From the NCBI GenBank assembly GCA_905236815.1, contig CAJOPE010000053.1, forward strand, positions 1 through 39,401: DNA of 39,401 nt, given 5' to 3'. Under the pieces are notes generated by a model that saw only the letters and a program-made list of their open reading frames with translations, was not told where the DNA came from and searched no databases. Positions 22,571 to 31,390 of the stretch are shown here, piece by piece. The position numbers were made by a program, and so were the translations under genes. The stretch's first letter is position 1. Each line of letters opens with the position of its first letter. This DNA comes from an uncultured Prevotella sp. GTDB lineage: Bacteria > Bacteroidota > Bacteroidia > Bacteroidales > Bacteroidaceae.

Positions 22571-23385
22571 TGCGAAAGATTCTAACCTACGAAATATCCG
22601 ATATAGTTCCCTATATCAACTGGCTCTATTTTTTTCATTCCTGGGGGTTGAATGGTAAACCTCAGGAGGAGAAAGAACGTATTCGGAAGGATGCGGAAAG
22701 GATGCTTGCTGAATGGGAGGGGAGATTTTATACGCATGCACTGTTTGGTATTTTTGATGCTAATAGTGAAGAGGATGACTTGATACTTAATGGTGTGAGA
22801 ATACCATTACTTCGCCAACAGACGGTGACAGACGGTGCACCTTGCTTATGTTTGGCCGATTTTGTAAGGCCTCTGAGTCAGGGGATAACAGATAAGGTGG
22901 GAGTATTTTGTACAACTGTTGATGCAGAAATAGTAACTCCTTATAAAGAGGATGCTTATCTGCGAATGCTTGCTCAAGTGCTTTGCGACCGTTTGGCAGA
23001 AGGCACAGCCGAGAAGATGCATGAGGATGTTCGTCGCATTTACTGGGGATATGCCCCAGATGAACAGCTCACTATGGAGCAGACCCATAATGAAGAGTAC
23101 CAGGGCATTCGTCCGGCTATTGGTTATCCTTCTCTGCCCGATACAAGCGTGAATTTTATTTTGGATGAAATATTGAATATGAAGGAGGTGGGTATCCATC
23201 TTACCGAAAGTGGAATGATGACACCGCATGCCAGTGTGAGTGGGTTTATGTTTGCCCATCCGCAAAGTCGTTATTTTGAACTTGGGAAGATAGGTGAGGA
23301 CCAACTTAGGGATTATGCCCGCCGTCGTGGACTTCCTTTGGAATTAATGCGTCGCTTCCTTCAGTCTAGTTTGATAAAAAGATGA
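22570..23385 (+). CDS. Stand-alone methionine synthase (MetH) reactivation-domain protein
   Basis: The protein has 271 residues. The C-terminal half carries AdoMet-domain signatures of cobalamin-dependent methionine synthase: GIRPAIGYPSLPD (about 180-192), VGIHLTESGMM, then PHASVSGFMFAHPQSRYF and LGKIGEDQLRDYA. In full MetH this domain remethylates oxidised cob(II)alamin using AdoMet and flavodoxin. Here it stands alone, with a divergent N-terminal part, so it probably works in trans on a shorter MetH encoded elsewhere. It sits between pyrC and a phosphoesterase gene, sharing one base with pyrC and overlapping the next gene by 4 bp. Confidence 0.88.
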   Translation: MRKILTYEISDIVPYINWLYFFHSWGLNGKPQEEKERIRKDAERMLAEWEGRFYTHALFGIFDANSEEDDLILNGVRIPLLRQQTVTDGAPCLCLADFVRPLSQGITDKVGVFCTTVDAEIVTPYKEDAYLRMLAQVLCDRLAEGTAEKMHEDVRRIYWGYAPDEQLTMEQTHNEEYQGIRPAIGYPSLPDTSVNFILDEILNMKEVGIHLTESGMMTPHASVSGFMFAHPQSRYFELGKIGEDQLRDYARRRGLPLELMRRFLQSSLIKR

Positions 23386-24548
23386 TAGCAAAGATTATCG
23401 TGCCAATGCTGCTTTTCATAGTGTTGCCCGAAATATATTTCGAACTTCACTTTTTTCTCCATAAGAAGAATTTCTCGTGGTGGAAACGTATGTTTTGGTG
23501 GTTGCCTGCTGTAATAATGATAGTGTTCTCGGTATGCCTTGCTACTGCCGATGACTTTCTCCCTGAGGATGCTAAGTGGATAGAAATCTATTTCTTTGCA
23601 CTTGCTGTTCTTGTAGTGCCAAAAGCTGTTTTTGCAGGTTGCTCTGGTATCGGATGGCTTTATCGTAAGTACACGGGTAGCAAGTATAATTTCGGAAATC
23701 TGATTGGGGCTTTTTTGGCAGTATGCTTTTCTGGTATGATGCTTTATGGATTGACAGCAGGATTTAAGCGATTGGAGATAAAGCATATTGATCTCACGGT
23801 TTCCGATCTCCCTGCTTCTTTTGATGGGTATCGTATCGTTCATTTCTCGGATGCACATGTTGGTACATTCATGGGACCAAACAAGTGGATTCTGAAGAGA
23901 GATGTCGACAGCATCAATGCACAGCATGGGGATATGGTAGTCTTTACAGGTGATATTCAGAATACTCATCCGCGTGAACTTTATCCACATCTGGATGTTC
24001 TGAAAAGTATCCAGGCGCCGGATGGGGTGTATAGCATTCTTGGCAATCATGACTATAGTAAATATGTGAAAGCTAAGGGAACAGAGGCTATGAAGAATGA
24101 ACAGGAAACACAGGCTTTTGAACGCTCGCTTGGCTGGAATCTTTTGATGAATGAAAACCGAACCGTGAGGAGGGGAGGAGACTCCATCTTTGTGGCAGGT
24201 ACAGAATATGATAATTCCAAACCTGATCCTTTTAAGGCAGATATTGGAAAGACTGTAATGGGCATTCCGAATGGAGCATTCACATTAATGCTGGTTCATA
24301 CTCCAATACAGTGGAAAGATCTGGTACTCCCTAATACCAAAGCACAGGTAACACTGGCGGGACATACACATGGAGGACAGGTAATGGCTTTCGGAGTTCG
24401 CCCTACAATGCTGAGCTATAAAGAGGACTATGGTCTTTTCGAGGAAGCAGGTAGGTATCTTGAAGTAACAGCTGGCCTGGGTGGAACTGTACCTTTCCGA
24501 TTTGGAGCTACTCCTGAAATTGTGGTCATTACCTTACATCGAAAATGA
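23382..24548 (+). CDS. Membrane-anchored calcineurin-like metallophosphoesterase
   Basis: The protein has 388 residues. About four N-terminal membrane helices (about 4-20, 40-54, 68-85, 108-127) are followed by a metallophosphoesterase domain. Its metal-site blocks are SDAHVG (about 155), TGDIQN (about 189), GNHD (about 220), LVHTP and GHTHGG (about 326). It resembles the YaeI/YkuE group, some of which hydrolyse lipid-linked or UDP-sugar-type substrates. The neighbouring plsC makes a lipid substrate possible, but it is not shown. The ATGA overlap with the upstream gene suggests one operon. Confidence 0.85.
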   Translation: MIAKIIVPMLLFIVLPEIYFELHFFLHKKNFSWWKRMFWWLPAVIMIVFSVCLATADDFLPEDAKWIEIYFFALAVLVVPKAVFAGCSGIGWLYRKYTGSKYNFGNLIGAFLAVCFSGMMLYGLTAGFKRLEIKHIDLTVSDLPASFDGYRIVHFSDAHVGTFMGPNKWILKRDVDSINAQHGDMVVFTGDIQNTHPRELYPHLDVLKSIQAPDGVYSILGNHDYSKYVKAKGTEAMKNEQETQAFERSLGWNLLMNENRTVRRGGDSIFVAGTEYDNSKPDPFKADIGKTVMGIPNGAFTLMLVHTPIQWKDLVLPNTKAQVTLAGHTHGGQVMAFGVRPTMLSYKEDYGLFEEAGRYLEVTAGLGGTVPFRFGATPEIVVITLHRK

Positions 24549-24571
24549 TCAACGCGAAATAATTGGCTAAT

Positions 24572-25330
24572 ATGAAATACATCTATCGAATCTATCAACT
24601 GTTATTTGCGATACCAGTTTATCTGGTACTCAGCATTATCACAACTTTATCAACCGTAATCGGTTGTGCCTTAGGCAATGGACATTTCTGGGGATACTAT
24701 CCAGGAAAATATTGGTCTCGTGCTGCTATCTACCTACTTTTTCTTCCAGTGAAAGTAGAGGGTAGGGAACATTTAAAGAAAAACCAATCGTATGTTTTTG
24801 TTGCCAATCATCAAGGAGCATTCGACATTTTCCTTATCTATGGTTTCTTGAACCGTAACTTCAAGTGGATGATGAAGAAAGGTATCCGAAAGATTCCTTT
24901 GGTGGGAATAGCTTGTGAATATGCGCATCATATATTTGTAGACAAAAGTGGTCCGTCTAAAATCCGAAAGAGTTATGAGGATGCCCGTGAAACTTTGAAA
25001 GAAGGAATGTCACTGGTAGTTTTCCCAGAAGGAGCCCGCAGTTTTACTGGTCACATGGGCGTTTTCCGTCGTGGAGCTTTCATGTTGGCAGATGAACTTC
25101 AGTTGCCAGTATGTCCTCTTACTATTAATGGAAGTTTCGATGTGAAGCCAAGAATGAAAGACCTGTATTGGATATTTTGGCATCCACTCACACTGACCAT
25201 TCATGAGCCTATTGCCCCTATTGGCAAAGGACCTGAGAATATCAAAAACCAGATGGACAAGAGCTATGAGGCAGTGATGTCTGCTATTGAGCCGAAATAT
25301 CAGGGCTTTGTTGAGAATCCAGACCAATAA
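24572..25330 (+). CDS. plsC: 1-acyl-sn-glycerol-3-phosphate acyltransferase
   Basis: The protein has 252 residues. It has an N-terminal membrane helix (about 9-32). The acyltransferase HxxxxD motif is NHQGAFD (H80, D85), and FPEGARS lies at about 147-153, with VCPLTINGS as motif IV. It adds the second acyl chain to make phosphatidic acid at the inner membrane. An in-frame TTG three codons upstream (24563) is possible, but the ATG at 24572 is the better start. It is the last gene of the pyrC run, 23 bp behind the phosphoesterase gene. Confidence 0.9.
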   Translation: MKYIYRIYQLLFAIPVYLVLSIITTLSTVIGCALGNGHFWGYYPGKYWSRAAIYLLFLPVKVEGREHLKKNQSYVFVANHQGAFDIFLIYGFLNRNFKWMMKKGIRKIPLVGIACEYAHHIFVDKSGPSKIRKSYEDARETLKEGMSLVVFPEGARSFTGHMGVFRRGAFMLADELQLPVCPLTINGSFDVKPRMKDLYWIFWHPLTLTIHEPIAPIGKGPENIKNQMDKSYEAVMSAIEPKYQGFVENPDQ

Positions 25331-25367
25331 AGAAATTTAAAATCTGATGGATTACTAGATTTTTTTG

Positions 25368-25375
25368 TATCTTTG
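25368..25375 (+). promoter_or_regulatory. -7 element of the Dpm1-like glycosyltransferase-mfd unit
   Basis: TATCTTTG, exact consensus, with a leader of about 14 nt. It separates this unit from the plsC operon. Confidence 0.7.
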
Positions 25376-25394
25376 CACCCAAAGATAAAAAATA

Positions 25395-26141
25395 ATGAAC
25401 GATAGCGATAGCATAGTAATTATTCCAACTTATAACGAGAAGGAAAATATTGAGAAAATCATTCGTGCGGTTTTCGGCCTCCAGAAAGTTTTCCATATAT
25501 TGGTTATTGATGATGGAAGTCCTGACGGAACAGCACAAATCGTTCATCATCTCATCGATACTGAATTCTCCGACCGTCTTTTTATATTAGAAAGAACTGG
25601 AAAGTTGGGTTTAGGCACTGCATACATCACTGGTTTCAAGTGGGCATTGCAGCGCAAGTACGAGTACGTCTTTGAGATGGATGCAGATTTCTCTCACGAC
25701 CCTAATGATTTGCCACGTCTTTATGCTGCCAACCATGATGAAGGCAATGATGTGGCAATAGGTTCACGTTATGTTACAGGTGTAAATGTAGTGAACTGGC
25801 CAATCGGCCGAGTTCTGATGAGTTACTTCGCAAGTCGATATGTTCGATTTGTGACTGGATTCCAAGTACACGACACCACTGCAGGATTTGTTTGTTATCG
25901 TCGTCGTGTTTTGGAAACCATCCCTCTTGACAAAGTTCGCTTTAAGGGATATGCCTTCCAGATAGAGATGAAGTTCACTTCCTATAAGATCGGTTTCAAG
26001 ATAAAGGAAGTACCGGTTATTTTTGTCAATCGCCGAGAGGGCGTGAGCAAAATGAGTGGCGGAATCTTTGGAGAAGCATTCTTTGGTGTTATGAGATTAA
26101 GGATAGATGGATGGTTCCGCAAGTATCCTAAGATAAAGTGA
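25395..26141 (+). CDS. Polyprenol-phosphate mannosyltransferase-like GT2 glycosyltransferase
   Basis: The protein has 248 residues. The GT-A fold is plain: IPTYNEKENI at the start, VIDDGSPDGTA (about 38-48), the metal-binding MDADFSHD (about 96-103) and GSRYVTG. GTAYITGFKWAL and KGYAFQIEM fit the dolichol-phosphate mannose synthase (Dpm1) subgroup. No membrane helices follow, so it is the single-domain form that charges a polyprenyl phosphate with mannose or a similar sugar for use outside the membrane. The GTG start of mfd overlaps its last four bases. Confidence 0.87.
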   Translation: MNDSDSIVIIPTYNEKENIEKIIRAVFGLQKVFHILVIDDGSPDGTAQIVHHLIDTEFSDRLFILERTGKLGLGTAYITGFKWALQRKYEYVFEMDADFSHDPNDLPRLYAANHDEGNDVAIGSRYVTGVNVVNWPIGRVLMSYFASRYVRFVTGFQVHDTTAGFVCYRRRVLETIPLDKVRFKGYAFQIEMKFTSYKIGFKIKEVPVIFVNRREGVSKMSGGIFGEAFFGVMRLRIDGWFRKYPKIK

Positions 26142-29100
26142 AAATACAAGACTTAGAAAAATTATATGGCCGACAGCCTCAGGCGTCGGCCTTAATTAAA
26201 TCCCTGGAGAAGAAATCGGTTTCGACTATTTTCCTGCAGGGACTTGTTGCGTCTTCCGCGCCAATGCTCTTTGCATCTGTAGCTGCTAAGTTCAAGCGCC
26301 CTGTGGTTTTTGTGCTTGATGATGCGGATGAGGCTGGTTATTTCTATCACGATTTGATGCAGACTTCTTCTAGTTTGAAAGAAGAAGGGGAAGATAGTGA
26401 GAAAAAGGGTGAGAATGTATTGTTTTTCCCTTCCAGCTATAAGCGTGCTGTAAAGTATGGTCAACGTGATAGTGCAAATGAAATCCTTCGAACAGAGGTT
26501 TTAGCCCGTTTTTCTTCTTATGCTGCTTCGGAGTCCGAGGATAAGATGCTTTTTGTGGTTACTTATCCAGAGGCATTGTCGGAATTGGTGGTTACTCAGC
26601 AGAATCTTGATACTCGACTTATCAATTTAAAGACAGGCGATAAGTGTGATTTGACAGATTTAGAGAAGAAACTTCGTGAATTAGGCTTTGAACAGAATGA
26701 TTATGTTTATGAGCCTGGTCAGTTTGCTGTTCGTGGTAGTATTTTAGATGTTTATTCCTACAGTAGCGAACTTCCTTTCCGAATAGACTTTTTCGGAGAT
26801 GAGGTTGATACCATTCGTACCTTTGAGGTACAGGACCAGCTTTCCAAGGATCGTAAGTCTTCTGTGGAGATTGTTCCAGAATTGGCCCAGTTGAGGAGTG
26901 ATAAGGTTTCCTTCCTTTCTTTTGTTCCTACATCTACAGTATTGGTAATGAAAGATTATACTTTTGTTTATGATCAGATAGATAAAACATATAAGGAAGG
27001 CTTCTCTTCGCAGGCAATGACAGAGCGAATGGAGGGTGCAACTGAAGTTGAACAGCAACAGATACAGCGGGATATGCAAAAGGAGAGTAATCTCTCTACA
27101 GCATCGCAATTCTTGAAAGATGTCGCAGCTTTAAAGCGCATAGAGTTCGGAATTGGTGTTGCTGATCGGGCCAAAAATCGTGAAGAGAGTGCAACTTCGT
27201 TTGTTACGCTTGAATTTCATATCTCTTCGCAGCCTTTATTCCACAAAAACTTTGAATTGTTGTGTCAGACGCTGGAAGATTATCAGTTAAAAGGATACAA
27301 ATTATACATATTGGCAGATTCTGAGAAGCAGAATGCTCGTTTGAAGGATATCTTCGCAAGTGAAGAGCTTAAGAAGTTTGGAATTTCCTTTGAACCTGTC
27401 GATCATACCATTCATGCTGGTTTTGCTGATGATGACTTGAAACTTTGTTTCTTTACCGATCATCAGATTTTTGATCGCTTTCATAAGTATAATCTTAAAT
27501 CGGATAAGGCAAGAGCTGGTAAAATGGCCCTGACAATGAAGGAGTTACAGGAAATGGAACCTGGCGACTTTATTGTTCACGTTGATTTCGGAATTGGAAA
27601 GTTTGGCGGACTGGTTCGTGTCCCAACGGGGGATAGTTATCAGGAAATGATTAGAATCATCTACAAGAACAATGATAAGGTGGATGTTTCAATTCATTCG
27701 CTGTATAAGATATCCAAATATCGCAGCAGTGATGCTGGTGAGGCTCCTCGTCTTTCTACTCTTGGTACTGGTGCCTGGGAGAAACTGAAGGAAAAGACGA
27801 AAAAGCGTATTAAGGATATTGCCCGTGATTTAATTAAACTTTATGCTCAGCGTCGACATGAGAAGGGGTTCGCTTTTGCGGCGGATGGTTATATGCAACA
27901 TGAGTTAGAGGCTTCTTTCCTTTATGAAGACACTCCAGATCAGTATAAAGCTTCACAGGATGTGAAGAAGGATATGGAAAAAGCTAAGCCAATGGATCGC
28001 TTGGTCTGCGGAGATGTTGGTTTCGGTAAGACCGAAGTGGCTATTCGCGCCGCATTTAAGGCAGCTTGCGACTCTAAGCAGGTTGCAGTACTTGTGCCTA
28101 CTACCGTTTTGGCTTTTCAGCATTTTCAGAACTTCCGTGATCGTTTAAAGGACTTTCCTGTAAGGGTAGATTATCTTTCCAGAGCACGAAGTGCGAAAGA
28201 AACTCGTCAGGTGATTACTGATTTGGAGGAAGGAAAGATAGATATTCTTGTAGGAACACATAAATTGATAAGTAAATCAGTTAAATGGCATGATCTTGGC
28301 TTACTTATTATAGATGAGGAACAAAAGTTTGGTGTTTCAACAAAGGAGAAACTTCGTAAGTTGAAAACTAACGTAGATACACTAACCATGTCGGCTACAC
28401 CTATCCCAAGAACGCTTCAGTTCTCTTTGATGGGTGCTAGAGATATGAGTATCATCCGCACTCCGCCACCAAATCGCTATCCTATTCATACAGAGGTGTC
28501 TAGCTACGGTCATGAGGTGATTGTGGATGCTATAAATTTCGAGATGAGCCGCAATGGACAGGTATATTTTGTTAATGATCGTATTAGCAACTTGCCTGAA
28601 ATCGCTAATCTCATTACGAAATATATCCCTGATTGCAGAATTGCGATTGGTCATGGTCAGATGAAGCCTGAGGAATTGGAGAAAATCATCATGGGTTTTA
28701 TGAATTACGACTATGATGTGCTCCTTTCTACAACTATTGTGGAAAATGGTATAGATATTTCCAACGCCAACACCATTATAATAAATGATGCCCATCGATT
28801 TGGTCTTAGTGATCTTCATCAGATGCGTGGTCGTGTAGGTCGTAGTAACAAAAAAGCATTCTGTTACTTGCTTGCACCTCCAAAAAGTGTCTTAAGTCCT
28901 GAGGCACGTCGTCGTTTGGAGGCATTGGAGAATTTTTCCGAACTAGGAAGTGGTTTTAATCTTGCGATGCAAGACCTTGATATTCGTGGTGCCGGTAACC
29001 TTTTGGGCGCTGAGCAGAGCGGATTTATGGAGGATTTAGGTTATGAAACTTACCAAAAGATTCTGAATCAGGCTGTTACAGAACTCAAGAATGACGAGTT

Positions 29101-29614
29101 CAATGATCTTTATGCTGACCAGATAGCTGCTGGTGAGAATATTACAGGTGACGATTTTGTGGATGATTGTGCAGTTGAAAGTGATTTGGAAATGTATTTT
29201 CCAGATACTTATGTGCCAGGAAGTAGTGAACGAATGCTTCTTTATCGAGAATTAGATGCCATTGAGGATGATAATGCTCTTGATGAATATCGTCGGAAAC
29301 TTATCGACCGATTTGGTCCTGTTCCAGAAGAAGGAGAGGAATTGATGCAGGTAGTACGCCTTCGTCGTCTTGGTAAACACCTCGGTTGTGAGAAGATTAT
29401 CTTGAAATCTGGCAGAATGCAACTGCAATTTGTTAGTAATTCAAAGAGTCCTTTCTATCAAAGTGGGGTATTTGCTGATGTAATTACCTACGTAACTCAG
29501 CATGTAAGGGAGTGTAATTTGAAGGAAAAGAACAATAAACGCTTTATGGTGATAGAAAATGTTGAAAGTATTGTGCGGGCAAACACTATTTTATCCACCA
29601 TTTCATCTAGATAA
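26138..29614 (+). CDS. mfd: Transcription-repair coupling factor
   Basis: The protein has 1158 residues, full length. It displaces RNA polymerase stalled at DNA lesions and recruits UvrA. Order: an N-terminal UvrB-like module (about 10-350), the RNA-polymerase-interacting CarD-like domain (about 470-540, PGDFIVHVDFGIGKFGGL), then the RecG-like ATPase with GDVGFGKTEVA (about 626-636), IIDEEQKFG and SATPIPRTL, helicase motif VI GLSDLHQMRGRVGRS, and the C-terminal TRCF domain. The start is GTG at 26138, overlapping the glycosyltransferase stop, and the residues after it match the family beginning. It is expressed with the glycosyltransferase by overlap. Confidence 0.96.
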   Translation: MKIQDLEKLYGRQPQASALIKSLEKKSVSTIFLQGLVASSAPMLFASVAAKFKRPVVFVLDDADEAGYFYHDLMQTSSSLKEEGEDSEKKGENVLFFPSSYKRAVKYGQRDSANEILRTEVLARFSSYAASESEDKMLFVVTYPEALSELVVTQQNLDTRLINLKTGDKCDLTDLEKKLRELGFEQNDYVYEPGQFAVRGSILDVYSYSSELPFRIDFFGDEVDTIRTFEVQDQLSKDRKSSVEIVPELAQLRSDKVSFLSFVPTSTVLVMKDYTFVYDQIDKTYKEGFSSQAMTERMEGATEVEQQQIQRDMQKESNLSTASQFLKDVAALKRIEFGIGVADRAKNREESATSFVTLEFHISSQPLFHKNFELLCQTLEDYQLKGYKLYILADSEKQNARLKDIFASEELKKFGISFEPVDHTIHAGFADDDLKLCFFTDHQIFDRFHKYNLKSDKARAGKMALTMKELQEMEPGDFIVHVDFGIGKFGGLVRVPTGDSYQEMIRIIYKNNDKVDVSIHSLYKISKYRSSDAGEAPRLSTLGTGAWEKLKEKTKKRIKDIARDLIKLYAQRRHEKGFAFAADGYMQHELEASFLYEDTPDQYKASQDVKKDMEKAKPMDRLVCGDVGFGKTEVAIRAAFKAACDSKQVAVLVPTTVLAFQHFQNFRDRLKDFPVRVDYLSRARSAKETRQVITDLEEGKIDILVGTHKLISKSVKWHDLGLLIIDEEQKFGVSTKEKLRKLKTNVDTLTMSATPIPRTLQFSLMGARDMSIIRTPPPNRYPIHTEVSSYGHEVIVDAINFEMSRNGQVYFVNDRISNLPEIANLITKYIPDCRIAIGHGQMKPEELEKIIMGFMNYDYDVLLSTTIVENGIDISNANTIIINDAHRFGLSDLHQMRGRVGRSNKKAFCYLLAPPKSVLSPEARRRLEALENFSELGSGFNLAMQDLDIRGAGNLLGAEQSGFMEDLGYETYQKILNQAVTELKNDEFNDLYADQIAAGENITGDDFVDDCAVESDLEMYFPDTYVPGSSERMLLYRELDAIEDDNALDEYRRKLIDRFGPVPEEGEELMQVVRLRRLGKHLGCEKIILKSGRMQLQFVSNSKSPFYQSGVFADVITYVTQHVRECNLKEKNNKRFMVIENVESIVRANTILSTISSR

Positions 29615-29703
29615 TTGATGTTTTTATCTAGAAAAAAGCTAATGTTAACAAAAAATACACCTATTAATAACAAAACCGACATATGCAAATTACAGAAATG
29701 TTA

Positions 29704-29711
29704 TATCTTTG
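29704..29711 (+). promoter_or_regulatory. -7 element of the structured transcript after mfd
   Basis: TATCTTTG, exact consensus, 90 bp past the mfd stop. No ordinary gene follows on the plus strand. Confidence 0.65.
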
Positions 29712-29904
29712 CATTGTCGAAAGAAATAAACGACATAGGGTTTTAGGAACACCTTACTATGTAATAGTAAAACGAGCCTAATTCCTTAACGCTCTTTGAA
29801 TAAGTAATAAGATGTTTAATGCGAATAAATTAACTTAAGAGTAGTTAGAAATAACCACTTAAGTGTTTCTCCCTCAAACGTCGGTTTGAATCGGAGGAAT
29901 TAAG

Positions 29905-29991
29905 ATGAAGGATTTTATAGTTAGAGTGCGTGAGCATTTTACTATAAAACCTGAATCAAAAAAAGGACTTGCTTTTGCAAGTCCTTTTTTT
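29905..29991 (+). other. Possible non-stop micro-ORF with a strong Shine-Dalgarno sequence
   Basis: The frame begins ATG after GGAGG with 7-base spacing and reads about 29 codons: MKDFIVRVREHFTIK, then PESKKGLAFASPFF. It meets the intrinsic terminator before any stop codon; the stop appears only at 30160-30162, inside the antisense of the peroxidase gene. The terminated mRNA would thus be non-stop and its product a small, basic peptide. The same arrangement is used by the ribosome-rescue genes arfA and brfA. The sequence similarity to those is not evident, and the open frame could be chance. Confidence 0.35.
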
Positions 29992-29992
29992 G
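29958..29992. terminator. Symmetric bidirectional terminator
   Basis: GGACTTGC (29965-29972) and GCAAGTCC (29977-29984) form a stem with a TTTT loop, flanked by seven A and seven T. It can stop both the structured transcript (+) and the peroxidase gene (-), which ends 15 bp away. Confidence 0.9.
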
Positions 29993-30006
29993 TATCTATA
30001 GGTTTC

Positions 30007-30561
30007 TTAATCCTTAAGAAGCTCTTCTATTTGTGCAGCGATATTCTCGATCTTCTCGGTTGGCTCGAAGCGGGCAACAACTTGTCCCTTTTTGTTAGTC
30101 AAGAACTTTGTGAAGTTCCATTTGATTTCTGCGCTCTCTTTGTAATTAGGATCAGCTTCTGAGAGCATCTTGTCGAGAACTGGGTAAATAGGGTGGCTTT
30201 CGTCCCAACCTGCGAATCCTTTCTCTTCCTTAAGGAATTTATAAAGAGGTTCTGCGTCGTCGCCATTTACCTTAATCTTCTTGAATCTAGGGAATTCAGT
30301 ACCAAAATTGAGTTTGCAGAAGTTGTGGATACTTTCGTCAGTACCTGGAGCCTGCTGTCCAAACTGGTTGCATGGGAAATCAAGAATTTCGAAGCCCTGT
30401 GCATGGTACTTTTCGTATAGGTTCTCCAACTCTTCATAAGTAGGAGTGAAGCCGCATTTAGTAGCGGTATTTACGATAAGGAGCACTTCGTTTGCATACT
30501 CCTTGAGTGAAACCTCTTTACCCTTTCTGTCTTTAACAGAGAATTCGTAAACTGTTCTCAT
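30007..30561 (-). CDS. Glutathione peroxidase-like thiol peroxidase
   Basis: The protein has 184 residues. The catalytic tetrad of the family is visible: C36 in NTATKCGFTP, Q70 in NQFGQQAPG, and W148-N149 in IKWNFTKF. It is a cysteine (not selenocysteine) enzyme that reduces hydrogen peroxide and organic peroxides in the cytoplasm; in bacteria the reductant is probably thioredoxin. Single gene with its own -7 element (30605-30612), ending in a shared bidirectional terminator. Confidence 0.92.
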   Translation of the reverse strand: MRTVYEFSVKDRKGKEVSLKEYANEVLLIVNTATKCGFTPTYEELENLYEKYHAQGFEILDFPCNQFGQQAPGTDESIHNFCKLNFGTEFPRFKKIKVNGDDAEPLYKFLKEEKGFAGWDESHPIYPVLDKMLSEADPNYKESAEIKWNFTKFLTNKKGQVVARFEPTEKIENIAAQIEELLKD

Positions 30562-30604
30562 TTCTTTTTTTTACTTGTTTTATTTGGTATTAATGTTGTT
30601 GATG

Positions 30605-30612
30605 CAAATATA
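30605..30612 (-). promoter_or_regulatory. -7 element of the peroxidase gene
   Basis: On the minus strand this reads TATATTTG. The leader is about 40 nt. Confidence 0.65.
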
Positions 30613-30692
30613 CTAATAATTTTAGAAGAATCATCATCCTCGCGGCATTTTATTTCAAATTCTTGATATAGTTATCGCCTTATTATAAACGC

Positions 30693-30793
30693 AAAAAGAC
30701 CGCTCGTTTCGCAACGCGCGGCCTTCCTGAAACTCCCTCAAACAAAGTGGAGGGTAGTTTACGATTAATCTATCATTTAACTTTTCTAAGAAC
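30693..30793 (-). ncRNA. Candidate small RNA of about 100 nt upstream of the peroxidase gene
   Basis: A minus-strand -7 element at 30799-30806 is followed by a short stretch with no open frame. It contains a hairpin pairing AAACT-a-CCCTC with GAGGG-AGTTT (30760-30730). It ends in a GC-rich hairpin (GGCCGC/GCGGTC plus CGTT/AACG, 30723-30698) and UUUUU (30697-30693). The peroxidase promoter lies about 80 bp further on, so the RNA may be independent or a terminated leader. Confidence 0.55.
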
Positions 30794-30798
30794 TGATG

Positions 30799-30806
30799 CA
30801 AATATA
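30799..30806 (-). promoter_or_regulatory. -7 element of the small RNA before the peroxidase gene
   Basis: On the minus strand this reads TATATTTG within CTATATTTGCATC, the usual context of promoters in this window. Confidence 0.6.
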
Positions 30807-31220
30807 GCACTTTTTATGATTATAATTGGAGTAATTTCTGTTTTTCTGAGGGGTAAATTCTATTTTTAACACCTTTTTACTGGAATTTAATGTAATTGAA
30901 CTTGTTTTTTAACTTATTCCTGCTCCTTTTGTGTTTTTTCTTTTAAACAAATAGGTATTTTTGGCTGCTTTCAATAAGTCTATATAGTTTTTATTTTTTG
31001 AATAAAATGATTCTTATTCTTGTTTTTTCTACTTTTGATAGCGATGATTCTCTTCGTGTTTTCATCTTCAATTCATTTCTTTTCTAAATTTGTTGTTTTC
31101 TCTTTCTTTTCTGTTCCTTTCATTTTATTTTGGCTAACCTATTATTTCTTCTTACCAGATAATTAATAGGAATTATTTAATTATGTTTATTTTCTCCAGT
31201 TTACAGGTATTCGTTATAGT

Positions 31221-31390
31221 TAGCCAATATTTGTTGCTCGTGGCTTACCCTCTCTTTGATCTCCCCCACAAGTGGGGGAGAAATGCAGGGTATTTAGTTT
31301 TTGTAATTATCAACGCTAATATTTCCTCATTTCTCAATATTATCTTGAATGATTTCATTATGGTGTTTCTTCTTTGCTTTTGTGGTTGCT
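31221..31390. repeat. Direct repeat, copy A
   Basis: It begins with AGCCAATATTTGTTGCTCGTGG and contains CTCCCCCACAAGTGGGGGAG (31261-31280). It continues with an AT-rich stretch (TTAGTTTTTGTAATTATCAA and on) that also matches copy B. The two copies are 258 bp apart. Confidence 0.75.

Larger units (their letters stand above)
29716..29992 (+). ncRNA. Structured about 280-nt transcript with an internal open frame
   Basis: A clear promoter and a clear terminator (29958-29992) bound a region with several hairpins in order. TGTCG/CGACA (29715-29735); TTAGG/CCTAA (29743-29781) enclosing TTACTA/TAGTAA (29754-29770); CTTAAG...CTTAAG with a GAAA-capped GTTA/TAAC stem (29834-29863); and CAAAC/GTTTG (29875-29888), whose flank CTCC can pair with GGAG of a Shine-Dalgarno sequence at 29893-29897. 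An AUG lies 7 bases after GGAGG. It may be a regulatory RNA, a leader with a short peptide, or both. I do not recognise a known family. Confidence 0.6.

Noticed and set aside
29905..30162. The full 85-codon frame as a normal gene
   Set aside because: The second two thirds lie beyond a strong terminator and are antisense to the peroxidase gene; only the part before the terminator is worth considering.
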